DNA of 64,000 nt from Siphonodentalium dalli (taxonomy: Eukaryota > Mollusca > Scaphopoda > Gadilida > Siphonodentaliidae): contig CP136061.1 of the NCBI GenBank assembly GCA_032622095.1, positions 12,787,287-12,851,286 of the forward strand. Reading direction: 5' to 3'. Every line of letters starts with the position of its first letter. Position 1 is the first letter of the stretch. Shown in pieces: positions 11,348-23,469 of the stretch. The translations under genes and the position numbers were made by a program. The notes under the pieces are model-generated. The model made no database searches. It saw only the letters and a program-made list of their open reading frames with translations, and was not told where the DNA came from.

Positions 11348-13207
11348 CGTAATTTCGCTAAAATCCGGATTGAGAATCCGAAGCCGATTACGGGGGCGGG
11401 TCTAATTCCCGATTCTAGGTCAGATTTTGAAATCCACGTGGTCTCCGAAACTATGTTTAATGTTCTCCAAGCGTCAAACATGGCTCATGTATTTGACACA
11501 CGTATCATTTGTATCTTATATTTATAAAGTTCATGTTTGTTGTGAAAGTCATGCTTTTCTTCTATGTGTATATACACGGCACATAATTTGCTGCCAATCC
11601 GACTTAATCGCATCTTTTTTTTTCAAGTTAAAGTGAGTTTATTGATGATGGAAAGCATATCTAAACGTGACAGCTCTAGGCCTCCTGAATCAAATTGCGA
11701 AGATGTTGTGAAGAACACACGAAACTTGTCGTGACGACAGGGGTTGATTGTGTGTCTCGACCCCCACCCCGAACTTTGGTACAATTTGCTAAGCTGTGCA
11801 GTCATTCATACGTGAGGAAAATCAGGATTATTTTGACTAACTGTTTCAAATAATGATACGTACAAGCCAACAAACGCAACAAACGCAACAAACAAACCCG
11901 ATTTTAAATAAATACATATACAAACTTAGGACTAACTCGGGAGAGGGAGTGTCCAGTGATCTGTATATATGTTCAACTTGTTTTGGTAGTCATGTTGCTT
12001 TGCCATTACTAATTATTTATTTTTTCAGTGTAATAACATATGGGAGAGGGGGTACCCTTAAGTGAGCCAGTACTTGTCCCCCAATTCCTTTGTATGTATA
12101 AACAAATGTATGTGTTATATATCATGTGTTATCTAAATTTGACATATATTTGAAATAAATATATCTAAACTAAACTTTGGTACATTCCAGCAGTCGGAAA
12201 TTTCATGCATGACACAACATTAGTTGGACATTAATTTGACACCATATATAGGTTGGCATTGTTCTCATTGTTTGATTTTTTTCAACCAGTAAAAGTTGGT
12301 AATTTTCAAATCTTAGTGTTTGTCAGATTGGATATTTCCAAGAGGAGCAAATTGAATTCTGCGAACCTGTTAGATTGATGTTTGGTTCAATGTGGGGGGG
12401 GGGTGTGCAGTTGGCCGGAAATTTGAGGAAACTTCTAGCCACGACCCTAGAACATGTGTCTGTTGTCTATACAGAGACTATTGTGCAAAACGACTGCATT
12501 TAACGAAAAAAACATGTTAAACATGAAATTGCTATAACTGTAAGACTAGATGATAGTACATACGTGTATCTGATAATCCATCGATACCATATAATCCTAC
12601 TATTTCTTGAGTAAGAAGAAACATTATAATAACGAACACAGCAGAAGACATATCCATGCAGGTTCATATGAATTCGGTCAATGGTGACGTATCCGCCGAA
12701 TTCGAAATCGACATGCGTTCGGGCGGTATTTTAAGGATGGCATTATGAAATGGACATATGAAAGTGACAATCAACAATGATTTGCAATTGCTTCGCCATC
12801 AACCGAAGTGCTCCCCCAGCGTTACTATCAATAGCGTTATTATTTGGCTAATTTCAGTAATATTCTCCCAGTTTACATTCAATAAAACAAATTTGTCTCC
12901 GCATTTAAAATTCTTTGATATAGATCGTTTATATTCGGCAATAATTTGTACACAAGATACGGATTCTTATGTTTTATTGTGTTTTTAAACTCTGAGGTGG
13001 CGAAATCTCGGTTTGTTTACATTACGAACATTTGAGTCCGTAATCGGAATCCGAATCCCAATCGGATTACCACGAAATTGAGATTACGGTCTGTTCGCTT
13101 ACTGATTCTGCCAATTTCTGGTCTGTTCTTTTGCCGAACCAAGTCGTACGGGGACCAATCTGTAATCTGAATCCAGAATCTGAATCGGATTTTAGCGAAA
13201 TAACGCC
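11348..13207. mobile_element. possible diverged TIR element
   Basis: TAATTTCGCTAAAATCCGGA at about 11350 has an inverted counterpart (ATCGGATTTTAGCGAAATAA) ending near 13203. Similarity beyond the first 25 bases is patchy, and no target duplication was found. The segment includes the retrotransposon-like tail at 11935-12175. The pair could also be two independent copies of a short repeat. Confidence 0.35.
11935..12175 (+). repeat. retrotransposon-like 3' tail, copy 1
   Basis: This stretch is a direct, diverged copy of 15903-16112. Shared landmarks in order are GTTCAACTTG, TGGTAGTCATGTTGC, TTTTTCAGTGTAATA, a GGGAGAGG..GTAC block, AGTACTTGTCC/AGCACTTGTCC and a terminal AAATAAATAT. The GA-rich/CT-rich pairing followed by an AAATAAATA end looks like the 3' UTR of a non-LTR retrotransposon, but no reverse transcriptase fragment adjoins it. 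Confidence 0.5.
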
Positions 13208-13300
13208 TCTGTGGAGAAACGTTTTATAGACTATCATATATTGAAAATAACCGTATATTGCCGAGATTGTCATTATACATGAAACGTGCTTTTAAAGAAT
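12176..13300. other. no gene recognised
   Basis: AT-rich sequence with a G run at about 12396 and several GAATCCGAATC-type words near 13040-13200. Small frames at 12758-12988 and 13067-13273 show no domain. Confidence 0.35.
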
Positions 13301-13553
13301 TGCCATCTAAATCACATCAATTTTTGTTTTTTGATCGGGGTTACCTAACAACTGTTCCCCTGCAATATTCGATGTGAATGACAGAATAGAAATGGGCGTG
13401 CTCCCAGAGTGGTTGAGCTCTTTATTGGAGGTTTTGGGACTGGGCCCAGGGAGGATTCGAAAGGGGCGGAACCCCTCTCCTACAACCCACTTAGGAGTAA
13501 TGTGATGAGTTATGAGATGAAAAACATAACAATGAATCATGAAAAAAGATGAT

Positions 13554-14399
13554 CTAGACAATATTATTATTTTTTTCTTTCTTTTTCTTCCTTTTTTTGA
13601 TTTTTTCCTTCTGTTGTTGTTGTTGTTGATGATGATGGTATTGATGGAGCGCTGCTGCAATTTGCCTGTCTTTTTCTTCATTTAGCTTGTCTTTTTCTTT
13701 CCATCTCTTTTCGCGTGCTACCGATTCTGCTGCTACCTCTTCAAGGGTACAAGTTGAGCTAACGCTGTTGTTGTTGTTGTTGCTGTCCGTGGAGATGGGG
13801 GACACCGGTTTTAGATGGAATTCCGGTGTCCGAGGTGGTAGAGTGTCCATCTCCACATCGAAGCTGGCGGCAGGCACGTTCGGGGTGGTGTCGGCGTCCC
13901 TGTCTCCGCTAGCCTCGATGACGACAGCAGGGACTTTCGGAAGATCAACGGTGTCCCTGCTAGCTGGTAGAATGTCGTCGACGACCGCTTCAGCAGCCAA
14001 GTGGAGGGGAGCTGGACGTCTCTCAGCTCGCTCCTGTCTCCACTTGGCTCTTCTTTCGGCGTCCCGTCTCTTCCTGGAGGGGGTCTTCTTCCGCCTCTTC
14101 TTCGCATTCTGGTCCCAGAGGTCCAAGTCTCCGTACCGGATGGTAGGTCGCTGGTGGGGTCCAGCTTCCGATGTACCGCCAGCAGATGGTACTGCTGGAG
14201 CAATCCGGTACTCAAAGGATAGATGCACAAAGCCCCCTTTAGCCTGGGTTAGATTCCAGCTAAAGGTGTCCACAATGCGCAATCTATCCAAGACCGTAAC
14301 CACGGCAGAGGGGATTAGCTGCATAATCCTCTGCCAAGTCCAAAACAGCTCACTCCGAATCGCTCGGGTGGCTAAGTTCTTTTCAGAAATGCCACACAA
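13554..14399 (-). CDS. unrecognised 281-codon frame, possibly transposon-derived
   Basis: This is the only long frame in the left 23 kb that is not tandem-repeat translation. Residues 1-65 form a compact, tryptophan-containing segment (RSELFWTWQRI, then FVHLSFEYR) that looks like a folded domain. About residues 98-130 are extremely basic (KKRRKK..RKRR), a likely nucleic-acid-binding or nuclear-localisation stretch. The middle is Pro/Asp-rich and acidic. The C-terminal third has an Asn run, a Glu/Lys-rich helix, a His/Gln run and a lysine-rich tail. Basic patch plus low-complexity tail resembles gag-like or ORF1 proteins of mobile elements, but I do not recognise the family. No splice-bounded partner exon or flanking TIR was found, and it may be a single exon or a pseudogene. 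Confidence 0.45.
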   Translation of the reverse strand: MCGISEKNLATRAIRSELFWTWQRIMQLIPSAVVTVLDRLRIVDTFSWNLTQAKGGFVHLSFEYRIAPAVPSAGGTSEAGPHQRPTIRYGDLDLWDQNAKKRRKKTPSRKRRDAERRAKWRQERAERRPAPLHLAAEAVVDDILPASRDTVDLPKVPAVVIEASGDRDADTTPNVPAASFDVEMDTLPPRTPEFHLKPVSPISTDSNNNNNSVSSTCTLEEVAAESVAREKRWKEKDKLNEEKDRQIAAALHQYHHHQQQQQQKEKIKKRKKKKEKNNNIV

Positions 14400-14801
14400 C
14401 TCACAAGCGATCCGGGCTCAACTATAGATAGCCGGAACAGCGACAAGACGCAGAGCGAAAAGTTTGCGATTTGTCCGCTCAACAGCTAACCGAGGATTTG
14501 AGTTATATATTATGAACTATATATATATGTCCACGGGTATATATGGGTGTGGCTTGTGTATACATTGTACGCCCGGGTTGGGTTCTGTTGTATACATACT
14601 TGATTAAGAGTATATAAGAGAATCGTCCTCATTGATGTAATATATTAGAAAGGATAATCTTAAACCTTTAATAGCTCTTGTGATATGTCAAGAAATCAAC
14701 CCAAAATCAGCCCAAAAACACAATCTATTTTACCAAAATCGGCCAACGGGTCTGAACGGGCGGGTAAGTATGGCTGAATAGGTCACTCTCATCGGTTTTC
14801 T

Positions 14802-14880
14802 GTGATAAAGTTACCCAGGTTCCTGAAATTGTGATAAAGTTGCCCAGGTTGGAGAGAATTGTGACAAAGTTACCCAGGTT
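14802..14880. repeat. three-copy tandem repeat, about 28-31 bp
   Basis: TGTGATAAAGTTACCCAGGT and two close variants follow one another with short, different spacers. Nothing coding is associated. Confidence 0.7.
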
Positions 14881-14889
14881 AAGCAAATC

Positions 14890-15800
14890 TCACAATAAGA
14901 ACTTGATTTAAAAGTTACTGAGGGAAATACTGTTCAGTTTTGGCAAGTAAAAGCCCATATTAAGCACACATTAAGACATAGTAGTACTGTAGCTCATCAT
15001 TTTGATAGCAAAAATGAATAATTTGTTGATAAACATGAAATATTGGCCTCGCTCTCGATAATAATGTAAAGAACATGATATTTCCATAAGTATACGTACG
15101 ATCCACGTGAATAAAAAAGTAGTATACAATATATATGGAATTCTGATATAATAGATATATACATGATGATATGTGGTCCATAAAATGTGCGTCTCTGCTA
15201 TACAGTCTTGCCTATGTTACTTTAAGAGCTTCAACATTTTTACCGCCTTCGGTAAGTTGAACCTATATGTATGTTTGTACAAAATTGAATAACTTTCTAT
15301 TTAAATTCTCGTTAGGCGAGATGTCACCAATAAGTAGATTTTCGACAGTAATATTTGATATACCTAAACCTGTTAAATTATTTGCTAGAGTAATTCTTTG
15401 AAGTGTGACAGCACGTATAAGTAAAGAAAAAAATGACTTGCATATTAAACTGGATGACCACACCGACAACTAGGATTATCACTAATAAAGTTGCAAAATT
15501 TGTCAGCATAATTTAGGTCGCTACATAAGTTACGGAGCTTGCAATGTATTATGTTCAGTTGTCGTTTTCCAGTATTGAAATGATCAGGTTGTTTCAGGAC
15601 TATGTTTTTGTGATGCTAATTTTGTTTTTGAAAACGTTTAGTGAGCAACTAGTTCTTACTTCTTTCGGAAGTAAGTTCCAGTTCTTAGTTGATCGCGGGA
15701 AGAATGAATTACAAAACTGTTCAATCCACCATTGATATGGGTGTGTTTTCCCGTGAATATCCGGACATTAAAACTTCGCCCTGTATTTGTGCAGATTTAT
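14890..15800. other. no gene recognised
   Basis: AT-rich sequence. The small frames at 14960-15181, 15263-15469 and 15544-15735 have no recognisable domain or exon borders. Confidence 0.35.
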
Positions 15801-15801
15801 T

Positions 15802-15895
15802 GTATGGGAGGACACATTCACTTTTAATAATTATTTGCGCATAAATGTAATTATTTGTGCTTAAGCTTAATTATTAGCTCTTAAGCACAAATAAA
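15802..15895. mobile_element. CTTAAG palindromic MITE, short copy
   Basis: It starts with a TGGGAGG..CATTCACTTTTAATAATTATTTGCGC end, followed by inverted words around CTTAAG (TTGTGCTTAAGC, GCTCTTAAGCACAAATAA). The same end and core recur at about 16712 and, inverted, at about 23722, which defines a small family. Confidence 0.55.
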
Positions 15896-15902
15896 CGACC
15901 GG

Positions 15903-16112
15903 TGATATGTACATGTATATAAGTTCAACTTGCCTTTGGTAGTCATGTTGCAATGCCATTATTCTTGATTTATTTTTCAGTGTAATAGCAAATGGGAGAG
16001 GAGGTACTCATAAGTGAGTAAGCACTTGTCCTCCAATCCCATTGTCTATATAAAAATGTATGTATCATTTCCTATATGTGTTATTGAAATCAGACAAATA
16101 AATATTTGAAAG
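15903..16112 (+). repeat. retrotransposon-like 3' tail, copy 2
   Basis: Second copy of the tail at 11935-12175, in the same orientation, with the same ordered landmarks and ending GACAAATAAATATTTGAAA. It lies directly beside the CTTAAG element. Confidence 0.5.
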
Positions 16113-16635
16113 TCTGTTGAGTACGAAGTAGTGTTACGGATGACAAATTTACCGGAATGCAAAAATACAAATTGTCGTTGTCGAGTAATTTTTGTACAGT
16201 TTTCAACCAAATGAATCAAATAAAAGTTATATTATAGGCATACTAGTCCAATATAATCATTTAAGTTATTGTATCGTCGCTAGTCAGTGAGTGACTTGAG
16301 TGTTCTCCCCGTATCATTATAATATTTTAAGCAATCGTGTGTGCGAGCGGTTTAACATCCAGTATCCCTCAATTACTTTATTTTGATTACGGAAATTCGT
16401 AATTTAATTGACGCCATTTTATGGCTCCAGTCATAAATTCAATTTATATCAAATTATTAACTTTTAAATTATTAAATTTTAAGATAGCATATTAACCTGA
16501 GCGTTTACAGAATACATCTTCGACTCAAATTACTTATGTTTCTATATATTATCGATATTAGATCGTTGTTGTCACCGGAAATTTTAATGCAAATGGCGTA
16601 CAGTACCCCTTTAGCACATATAAGTTATATATGCT

Positions 16636-16830
16636 TGAAAACAATTATTCGGGCTTAAGCGCAATTATTTGCGCTTAAACGCAAATAAGGAAATTAAAAA
16701 GTATTACCAAACAATGGGAGGCCAGATTAACTTCTAATAATTATTTGCACTTAAGCGCAATTATTTGCTTAAGCGCAAATAATAGAATTACGATTAAGTA
16801 CAACTAAGCTATTTATGCTTAAGTGCATGT
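16636..16830. mobile_element. CTTAAG palindromic MITE pair
   Basis: GGGCTTAAGCGCAATTATTTGCGCTTAA and, after a gap, TGGGAGGCCAGATTAACTTC followed by more GCACTTAAGCGCAATTATT words. This looks like two adjoining or one rearranged member of the family at 15802 and 23470. Confidence 0.5.
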
Positions 16831-16953
16831 ATACAATTGTTGGCAGAGTCCACCACACATTGAGTTCTTTTGTTAACAAAGGATGTAATTAACATAAGAC
16901 TCAGGCAGTTCCTTTTGTTAGCCTTTTGTTTCCGATTACTTCTCTATTTCATA

Positions 16954-17187
16954 GGGCAATTTTGTTATCAAAATGTGTAATTTCTAAACCGGAAATATTT
17001 ACTCTATAGACTATATATTACTCCGACGATACCGATAGACTTATGTTACACGAACTATAGTGACCTTTGAACTTCCCATGATTCTCTTGGATTTCCCATA
17101 ATTCTAATATCGGGTATAAAATACTTTTCGCGCCGAAAATATTCACTCGATTTCGAATTTTTCGACATGGCACTTCGATTAAGTTTT
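16954..17187 (+). repeat. 234-bp segment identical to 22255-22488
   Basis: Every base from GGGCAATTTTG to CGATTAAGTTTT is the same in both copies by eye, although they lie 5.3 kb apart. There is no coding frame and no inverted terminal repeat. Absence of divergence means a recent copy, gene conversion, or an assembly effect. Confidence 0.85.
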
Positions 17188-18358
17188 TAGTTCCTTGTTT
17201 AGTTATTTAAAAAAAACTTTCGACAGATCGATATATTGTCATCCGAAGTCAGCTCTAAGGCCGGAACGAGAGATTCAATCAGTATATTGACAGAGCACAG
17301 CAATATTGTCATCGAGATACCGAATTAATCAGTTAATTATTGCTAATGTATCGGCCAATGGAGGAATGTATTCACTCAGGAGCAATTACATGTGTTCATT
17401 CCGTGGGCGCTTCTGTGGTAATTCTTATTATATCAAGGAAATGGACTCCCGACTATCTGGACTTTAAGGTAATATAAATCCTTAATATCATCGTTCGTCG
17501 AACCATCAGAGCGTTTAATGGTCAATGGTTATGGAAGTTTTAATTACATTTTATCAAATGTTAACGCTACACGATATTCACGGTTAACTACGAACTTGGT
17601 TCTGGGGCTTTCTCAGCAATGCCCGCTATTGAACGATTGACGTCCGTGCTAACAACGATGTATATATCATTTACGTTCATGGTGCTAACTGCTTGTTCGA
17701 ATGGAGTTCTGTGCTGCATCCATGTTTAGCATGTGGACATGACGTTAAGAGTTATTTATAACCTGAAACTGTTATTACTATTGGAAGTGACATCATCTGT
17801 GACATCACGATCTATTTATACTATTGCCATGTTTATCAGTGACGTCAATTCTATATGGACCATGCAGTGTCTACTTTCATATTGTGACATCATCGTGGAA
17901 TTCAAGATGGACATTAATGACTTATTCACTTATTGAATGTTATACTTCAAATTTTGACTTTAATTAATTTTTTTTAATTCTAAATTTTATACATTGATAT
18001 TTAATTTTTAAATGTTTTGAAATGAAATATATTTTAATTTTCTTATTCAGTCAACTTTCTCTGAAATTTGTTCTCAATTTTGAACATGTAACTTAATTTT
18101 TATGTTTTCAATATGAACTTTTTGAGTTATGAATTTTTCAAATCGAATCTATCCTAGTTTTGATTTTTGCATACCCAATATTTTCTTGTCAACTTTTTAA
18201 GAAAGTTTTTAAACATTATTTTGTCAGCCGTCCGACTTTGAATAATTTAGTATTAGGTATTGCAAATATAGTTTGATAGTCTGACTTAGATATAAGTTTG
18301 GCTAGTTATCATTTTTCAATGGAGAAGTTGAACTTTGAAAATTTGGTTCTAATTTTTA
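17188..18358. other. no gene recognised
   Basis: AT-rich intergenic sequence with only short frames (the longest, 17733-17936, has no domain). No repeat unit was recognised. Confidence 0.35.
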
Positions 18359-18793
18359 CAAATTTCATGAAAGGGCATACATATATTACATGTGTCCGAT
18401 CATAACATGGATCAATATCACTACAAATGTCCAAGTAAACTTAATAGTTGCTTTTCTCTGTATGTAGAAGTTCGGTTCTATGTAGGTTATACTTTATATT
18501 TTTGAAATTACAGAGATTATATTTTGACTTGAGCAATCTTTTTTTTAAATCTATTGGATGCTGGTTGAATTATCACATGGAGATAACAAATTTCATGAAA
18601 TGGCATACATGTGCCCGATCATAACATGATCAATATCACCACAAATGTTCAAGTAAACTGAATAGCTGCCTTTCTCTGTATGTAGAAGTTCAGTTATATG
18701 TAGGTTATACTGAATATTATTCAAATTACAGAGCTTATATTTTGACTTGACAAATTTGGTTGGATGCTGGTTGAATTATAACATGGAGTTAAC
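18359..18793 (+). repeat. diverged tandem duplication, about 229 bp x 2
   Basis: AATTTCATGAAAGGGCATAC near 18361 and AATTTCATGAAATGGCATAC at 18589 start two copies. These share CCGATCATAACATG, CTCTGTATGTAGAAGTTC and GGATGCTGGTTGAATTAT in the same order. Scattered substitutions and indels show that the duplication is old. Confidence 0.75.
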
Positions 18794-19318
18794 TTTAGTG
18801 TTAATGTCACATACATGTATAGATTACTAAATATCCAATACGTTATACATTGTAACAATCTCTTGTCAATATTCACGAGTTGCTTACTATACAAAAAATT
18901 GTAGCCTGCAATCCGCTCCTTGCAATCAAGTTGATCATTTTTAATTAATTATATTAATTAAAAGTAATTTTAAAATATTTTCAGTTTGCATATATATATT
19001 TATAACATGCTTGCTTAAGAAAAATGGTTTTATGTCTGCATAAGCTATATATTTTTAGTAATTTACTCTCTTGTTTTAGTACATAAACTATATACTGTAT
19101 TATATCATAAGATTATCATTATTACAGTAAAATGCTCTAGTGGCTAGGTCCCCTCGCCTTTGTTTTGGAATATATATATGTGTGTGTGTAAGCATAGCTT
19201 CCTTTTGAGACATTGGCGAGTCGACTTTGTCGCTTTGAACCGACGAACTTCTTTGTCTCGGTGTCTCGAATTTGAGACATGCATCCGATGACTTTTGGAG
19301 GTGAAATTTAAGCCATCC

Positions 19319-20275
19319 AGCTATGGCAATTTCGACGCCCATTGGGCAATATCGACGCCCATCGGCCAATTTCGACGCATTTTATCGGGCAACTTCGACG
19401 CCCATCGGGCAACTTTGACGCCCATCGACCAACTACGACGCCCATCGGGCAACTTCGACGCCCATCGGGCAACTACGACGCCTACAAGGGCAACTTCGAC
19501 GCACATAAGGCAATTTCGACGCCCATCGGACAACCTTTTATCGGGCAACTTCGACACCTGTTATCGGGCAACTTCGACGCCCATCGGGCAACTTTGACGC
19601 CTACATGGGCAAATTTGACGCATACATGGGCAACTTCGACGCCTACATGGGCAACTTCGACGCCCATTAGGCAATTTCGACGCCTATCGGGCAACTTCGA
19701 CGCCTTTTATCGGGCAACTTCGACGCCCATCGGGCAACGTTGACGCCTACATGTACATGGACAACCTCGACGCCTACATGGGCAACCTCGATGCCTACAT
19801 GGGCAACCTCGACGCCTACATGGGCAACCTCGACGCCTACATGGGCAACATCGACGCCTACATGGGCAACCTCGACGCCTACATGGGCAACCTCGACGCC
19901 TACATGGACAACTTCGACGCCCATTGGGCGATTTCGACGCCCATTGGGCGATTTCGACGCCCATTAGGCGATTTCGACGCCCATCGGGCAACTTCGACGC
20001 CTTTTATCGGGCAACTTCGACGCCTGTCGGGCACTTCGACGCCCATCGGGCAACTTCGACGCCTTTTACCGGGCAACTTCGACGCCTTTTACCGGGCAAC
20101 TTCGACGCCTATCGGGCACTTCGACGCCCATCGGGCAATTTCGACGCCCATCGGGCAACTTCGACGCCTTTTACCGGGCAACTTCGACGCCTATCGGGCA
20201 CTTCGACGCCCATCGGGCAACTTTGACGCCAATCGGGCAACTTCAACGCCCATATGGGCAACTTCGACGGGTGTT
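19319..20275. repeat. 21-bp GC-rich minisatellite (GGGCAACTTCGACGCCCATC)
   Basis: About 45 units of a 21-bp motif. Subtypes are clustered: CCCATCGG, CCTACATG (a homogeneous block at about 19745-19910), CCCATTGG, and longer units with an extra TTTTATC/TTTTACC. The period of seven codons keeps several frames open, so the 198-codon and smaller frames across it are repeat translation. The GC content contrasts sharply with the AT-rich flanks. Confidence 0.9.
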
Positions 20276-22037
20276 ATTGACGTCCCAGAGGTACCATTGA
20301 CGTCTCACAGACAGTTTGACACCCGCCGAGAAATTTTCATGCGATGACAATTTCGTCCCAGAAACAATGACATTACCCGTATTTTGCGATTAGATGACAT
20401 ATCATAATTTATATATTTTGATATGCGACGATATCCACGGTATTTTTAAAACCGTTAAGCATAAATTTTGGTAATGTACAGTTCTTAAGTTAGACTTAAC
20501 AAGGCAACATATTCAGCAATACTATCAGTGTACACAATTATACCGACAATTAAATGTCACGTATAGCAATTCAAACTGTAATTATTGGACATTTATGCTT
20601 GTTTAATACTACTATCCGACTCGAAATTACAGTTCCGAAACAACTTGTAGCCAACCTACAAGTACAACATTACTTCAACAACTCGAAAGTTTTATATGGA
20701 AACTTTGTAATTGGAAAATTAACTTTGAATCTTGAGGTACATGTACATTGTAACATTCGTACTTCTATAATAACAAACTGTTACCCTTGTAACACTCGTA
20801 CTTCTATAACAGAAACATTACTACCTTGTTATGTAATTCGGAGCATCAATATAGATATCAATATACATGTATATATAGATATATATACAATTGCAAAAGA
20901 AGTGAATGCCTCACATTGCTCTCAACTGGATCACGTTACTGACCGCAATTGAAGATACATACTCTAAATTATTTTTTAACGCTCCTAAATTTATATAATA
21001 TCGTTCACAGTGGTTAACCGTATGTGTTGGCATTAAATCATACCTGACAAAATTGATGACAACCAAACCATCTTTTGTAGAAATATTGTTAGAATCTGAT
21101 GATACGCGACCACCGAATCGAATCGTCCCCTTCCAGTGAATTTTAAGCATAAATATGGACTTTATCCTGCATAACATAAACATTTTTTCTTTATCAGCTT
21201 ACAACTGAATCTGTATTAACTATTCAATCAAATAGAATCACTTGACCAATTGGAACATGCATTCAGGTTTAGTGATGGTGTATTCCCAAGACATGCATTT
21301 ACATTGATGTAGATCAGTTCTTGGTAATATATTCAACGTACACATATATATCCTATCACATAAGTATGACGTTGATAAACAACATTGCTTTAATAAATAG
21401 TATGTTCCGCCGTTGTATCATATTTTGTTTCGTTCGAAGTCTATAATGCCAAATTATAGGAGTAGATGAGAATTTGTTCTCTCAGTTTACTGATATTAAG
21501 TTCTGACTTTTACAAATTGTAACTCGATTATCTCTACTTTCTTACATACACCTGTTTTGAATTCTACCACACAAAACAAAGATACCAGGGTTTTAAAATC
21601 ACCCTTTTAATGTGTGAAACATCGCATTGAATATTTAATTTTTTTTATGGAATATATTGACAATCAGTCTGTGTGTGTAACGCTTACAGTATAAGTCTCT
21701 ATTTATAGTGTACCCTTCCCCAATTGGTATTATGATGACTCTTGTCAATTAGATTGGATCATTCATTGTGCATCAAATTACGTAGAGTACTTTCTGGTAA
21801 AGGATTGAAATATATTTGCTGTTGTGGAAGTACATATTTATACTGATATATATTGAATCATGTATGACTGTTGAAGTATCATATAATTTAATACTGATGT
21901 CTCCTCAAATTGTCCCTTTTAGGAGATAGTGTGAACCGCATCTCCTCCCAGAGTGATCAGAGGCCCAGATGACTCCTCTGACCTTTGGGCCCCTCTCCAA
22001 GAATGCATCATTATGAATTTCTGGTGGCCGTTGGCTT
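20276..22037. other. no gene recognised
   Basis: AT-rich sequence. The frame at 20554-20952 (132 codons) is low in complexity and partly made of a duplicated CGTACTTCTATAA word, so I do not call it a gene. Confidence 0.35.
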
Positions 22038-22254
22038 GGCAGAAGTTGGAGAATTCATAATCATTTCATGTGTAAAAGGTAGAGTGCAAGCATGAGGAGG
22101 AGAGAAAAGTGAGAGTAAGGTTTCATTATTGTTCACATGTTTAATGTATGTTTGTTGGGAGATCAGATCTCAATAAATAATATTATGGCCATTCCGTCTT
22201 AGTCATATTTTCCAAATGGAGTGGTTCTAATTAATAGTGAAGGGCATAGTAATT
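22038..22254 (+). repeat. 217-bp direct repeat, left copy
   Basis: Identical by eye to 22642-22858 (offset 604 bp). The copies flank 387 bp that begins with the 234-bp segment also found at 16954. The arrangement looks like a small LTR-type unit, but the repeats do not start TG and end CA, and no primer-binding site was recognised. A tandem duplication is therefore an equal explanation. Confidence 0.85.
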
Positions 22255-22488
22255 GGGCAATTTTGTTATCAAAATGTGTAATTTCTAAACCGGAAATATT
22301 TACTCTATAGACTATATATTACTCCGACGATACCGATAGACTTATGTTACACGAACTATAGTGACCTTTGAACTTCCCATGATTCTCTTGGATTTCCCAT
22401 AATTCTAATATCGGGTATAAAATACTTTTCGCGCCGAAAATATTCACTCGATTTCGAATTTTTCGACATGGCACTTCGATTAAGTTTT
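22255..22488 (+). repeat. 234-bp segment identical to 16954-17187
   Basis: Second copy of the exact repeat. It starts precisely where the left 217-bp repeat ends, so its left boundary is shared with the duplication junction. Confidence 0.85.
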
Positions 22489-22641
22489 CCCACCCACCCT
22501 ATTCCCCTTTATTTCTAATTTAGATAAGTTTTAGATGATTGTTCACGGTAATTCGCTTACCGCTAGAATAATGTTTATTTCTTGAGATTTTGTCTTGTTC
22601 TGATTACATAATATTAATAATATGTGTTATATATTTATGTG

Positions 22642-22858
22642 GGCAGAAGTTGGAGAATTCATAATCATTTCATGTGTAAAAGGTAGAGTGCAAGCATGAG
22701 GAGGAGAGAAAAGTGAGAGTAAGGTTTCATTATTGTTCACATGTTTAATGTATGTTTGTTGGGAGATCAGATCTCAATAAATAATATTATGGCCATTCCG
22801 TCTTAGTCATATTTTCCAAATGGAGTGGTTCTAATTAATAGTGAAGGGCATAGTAATT
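22642..22858 (+). repeat. 217-bp direct repeat, right copy
   Basis: Exact partner of 22038-22254. After the shared AGTAATT the sequence continues into unique DNA with CTCGCTTATTTC. Confidence 0.85.
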
Positions 22859-23469
22859 TGCTTGCCACCTCGCTTATTTCTTTCATGAGCCTTAATGGCT
22901 TTTCATTGTTCACTACACGCCTTCTCGTGTTTACCTGTCAACTCACGTGCGTTCTTCTTGTTTACCTGGTTTCTCATTGGTCAAATTTTAGACACACCTT
23001 TTTCGTATTTGCTTGCTGTAATTCTTCACTTTTGAATCGTCTTTGATCAGAACACATCCAACAAAATAGTTTTTTCCCTCCCTCCCACCCAAATTACTAC
23101 TTGCATGTGTGCATTGAAATTCAACAATGATATACATTTTCAGAAGTTAGGGTCAGTTCAGAGCAGTTGGCAGTTTTTTGTATATATACATGGAATGTTC
23201 AATGTTTGTATGTCAATATATGTATGTGTGTATTCATCCAGTTCATTTGGTGTGAATATTTATTAATGCATGTGCATGTTTTGTGTTCATTTGTGTGTTG
23301 TGTTTGTGACTATGTGTTCTGGTCAAATTCTATTCTATGGCAATAAATAAATTAGTTCATTTACTTGTAAGTTAATACTGCCCTTATGCTAATTATAGAT
23401 GTTTAAACATGGGGAAGTCTATTTCATTTTTGAGAGAAGATCTATATTGATGGGGGATGCAATGTACAT

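Noticed and set aside
13400-13500. Possible tRNA-derived SINE (A-box-like GAGTGGTTGAG, B-box-like TTCGAATCC on the other strand)
   Set aside because: The two boxes are on opposite strands and no cloverleaf can be drawn.
13687-14427. 246-codon + strand frame opposite 13554-14399
   Set aside because: The - strand frame has the more protein-like composition (aromatic segment, basic patch); the + frame reads as Ser/Leu/Arg-rich antisense. Kept as an alternative only.
19342-20347. 133- and 198-codon frames with NFDAH/NLDAYM repeats
   Set aside because: Translation of a 21-bp minisatellite whose period keeps several frames open on both strands.
20554-20952. 132-codon frame
   Set aside because: Low-complexity, Ile/Asn/Thr-rich, partly from a duplicated short word; no domain and no exon borders.
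22038-22858. LTR retrotransposon with 217-bp LTRs
   Set aside because: Repeats lack TG..CA ends, no primer-binding site or polypurine tract was recognised, and the interior is only 387 bp; recorded as a duplication with an open explanation.
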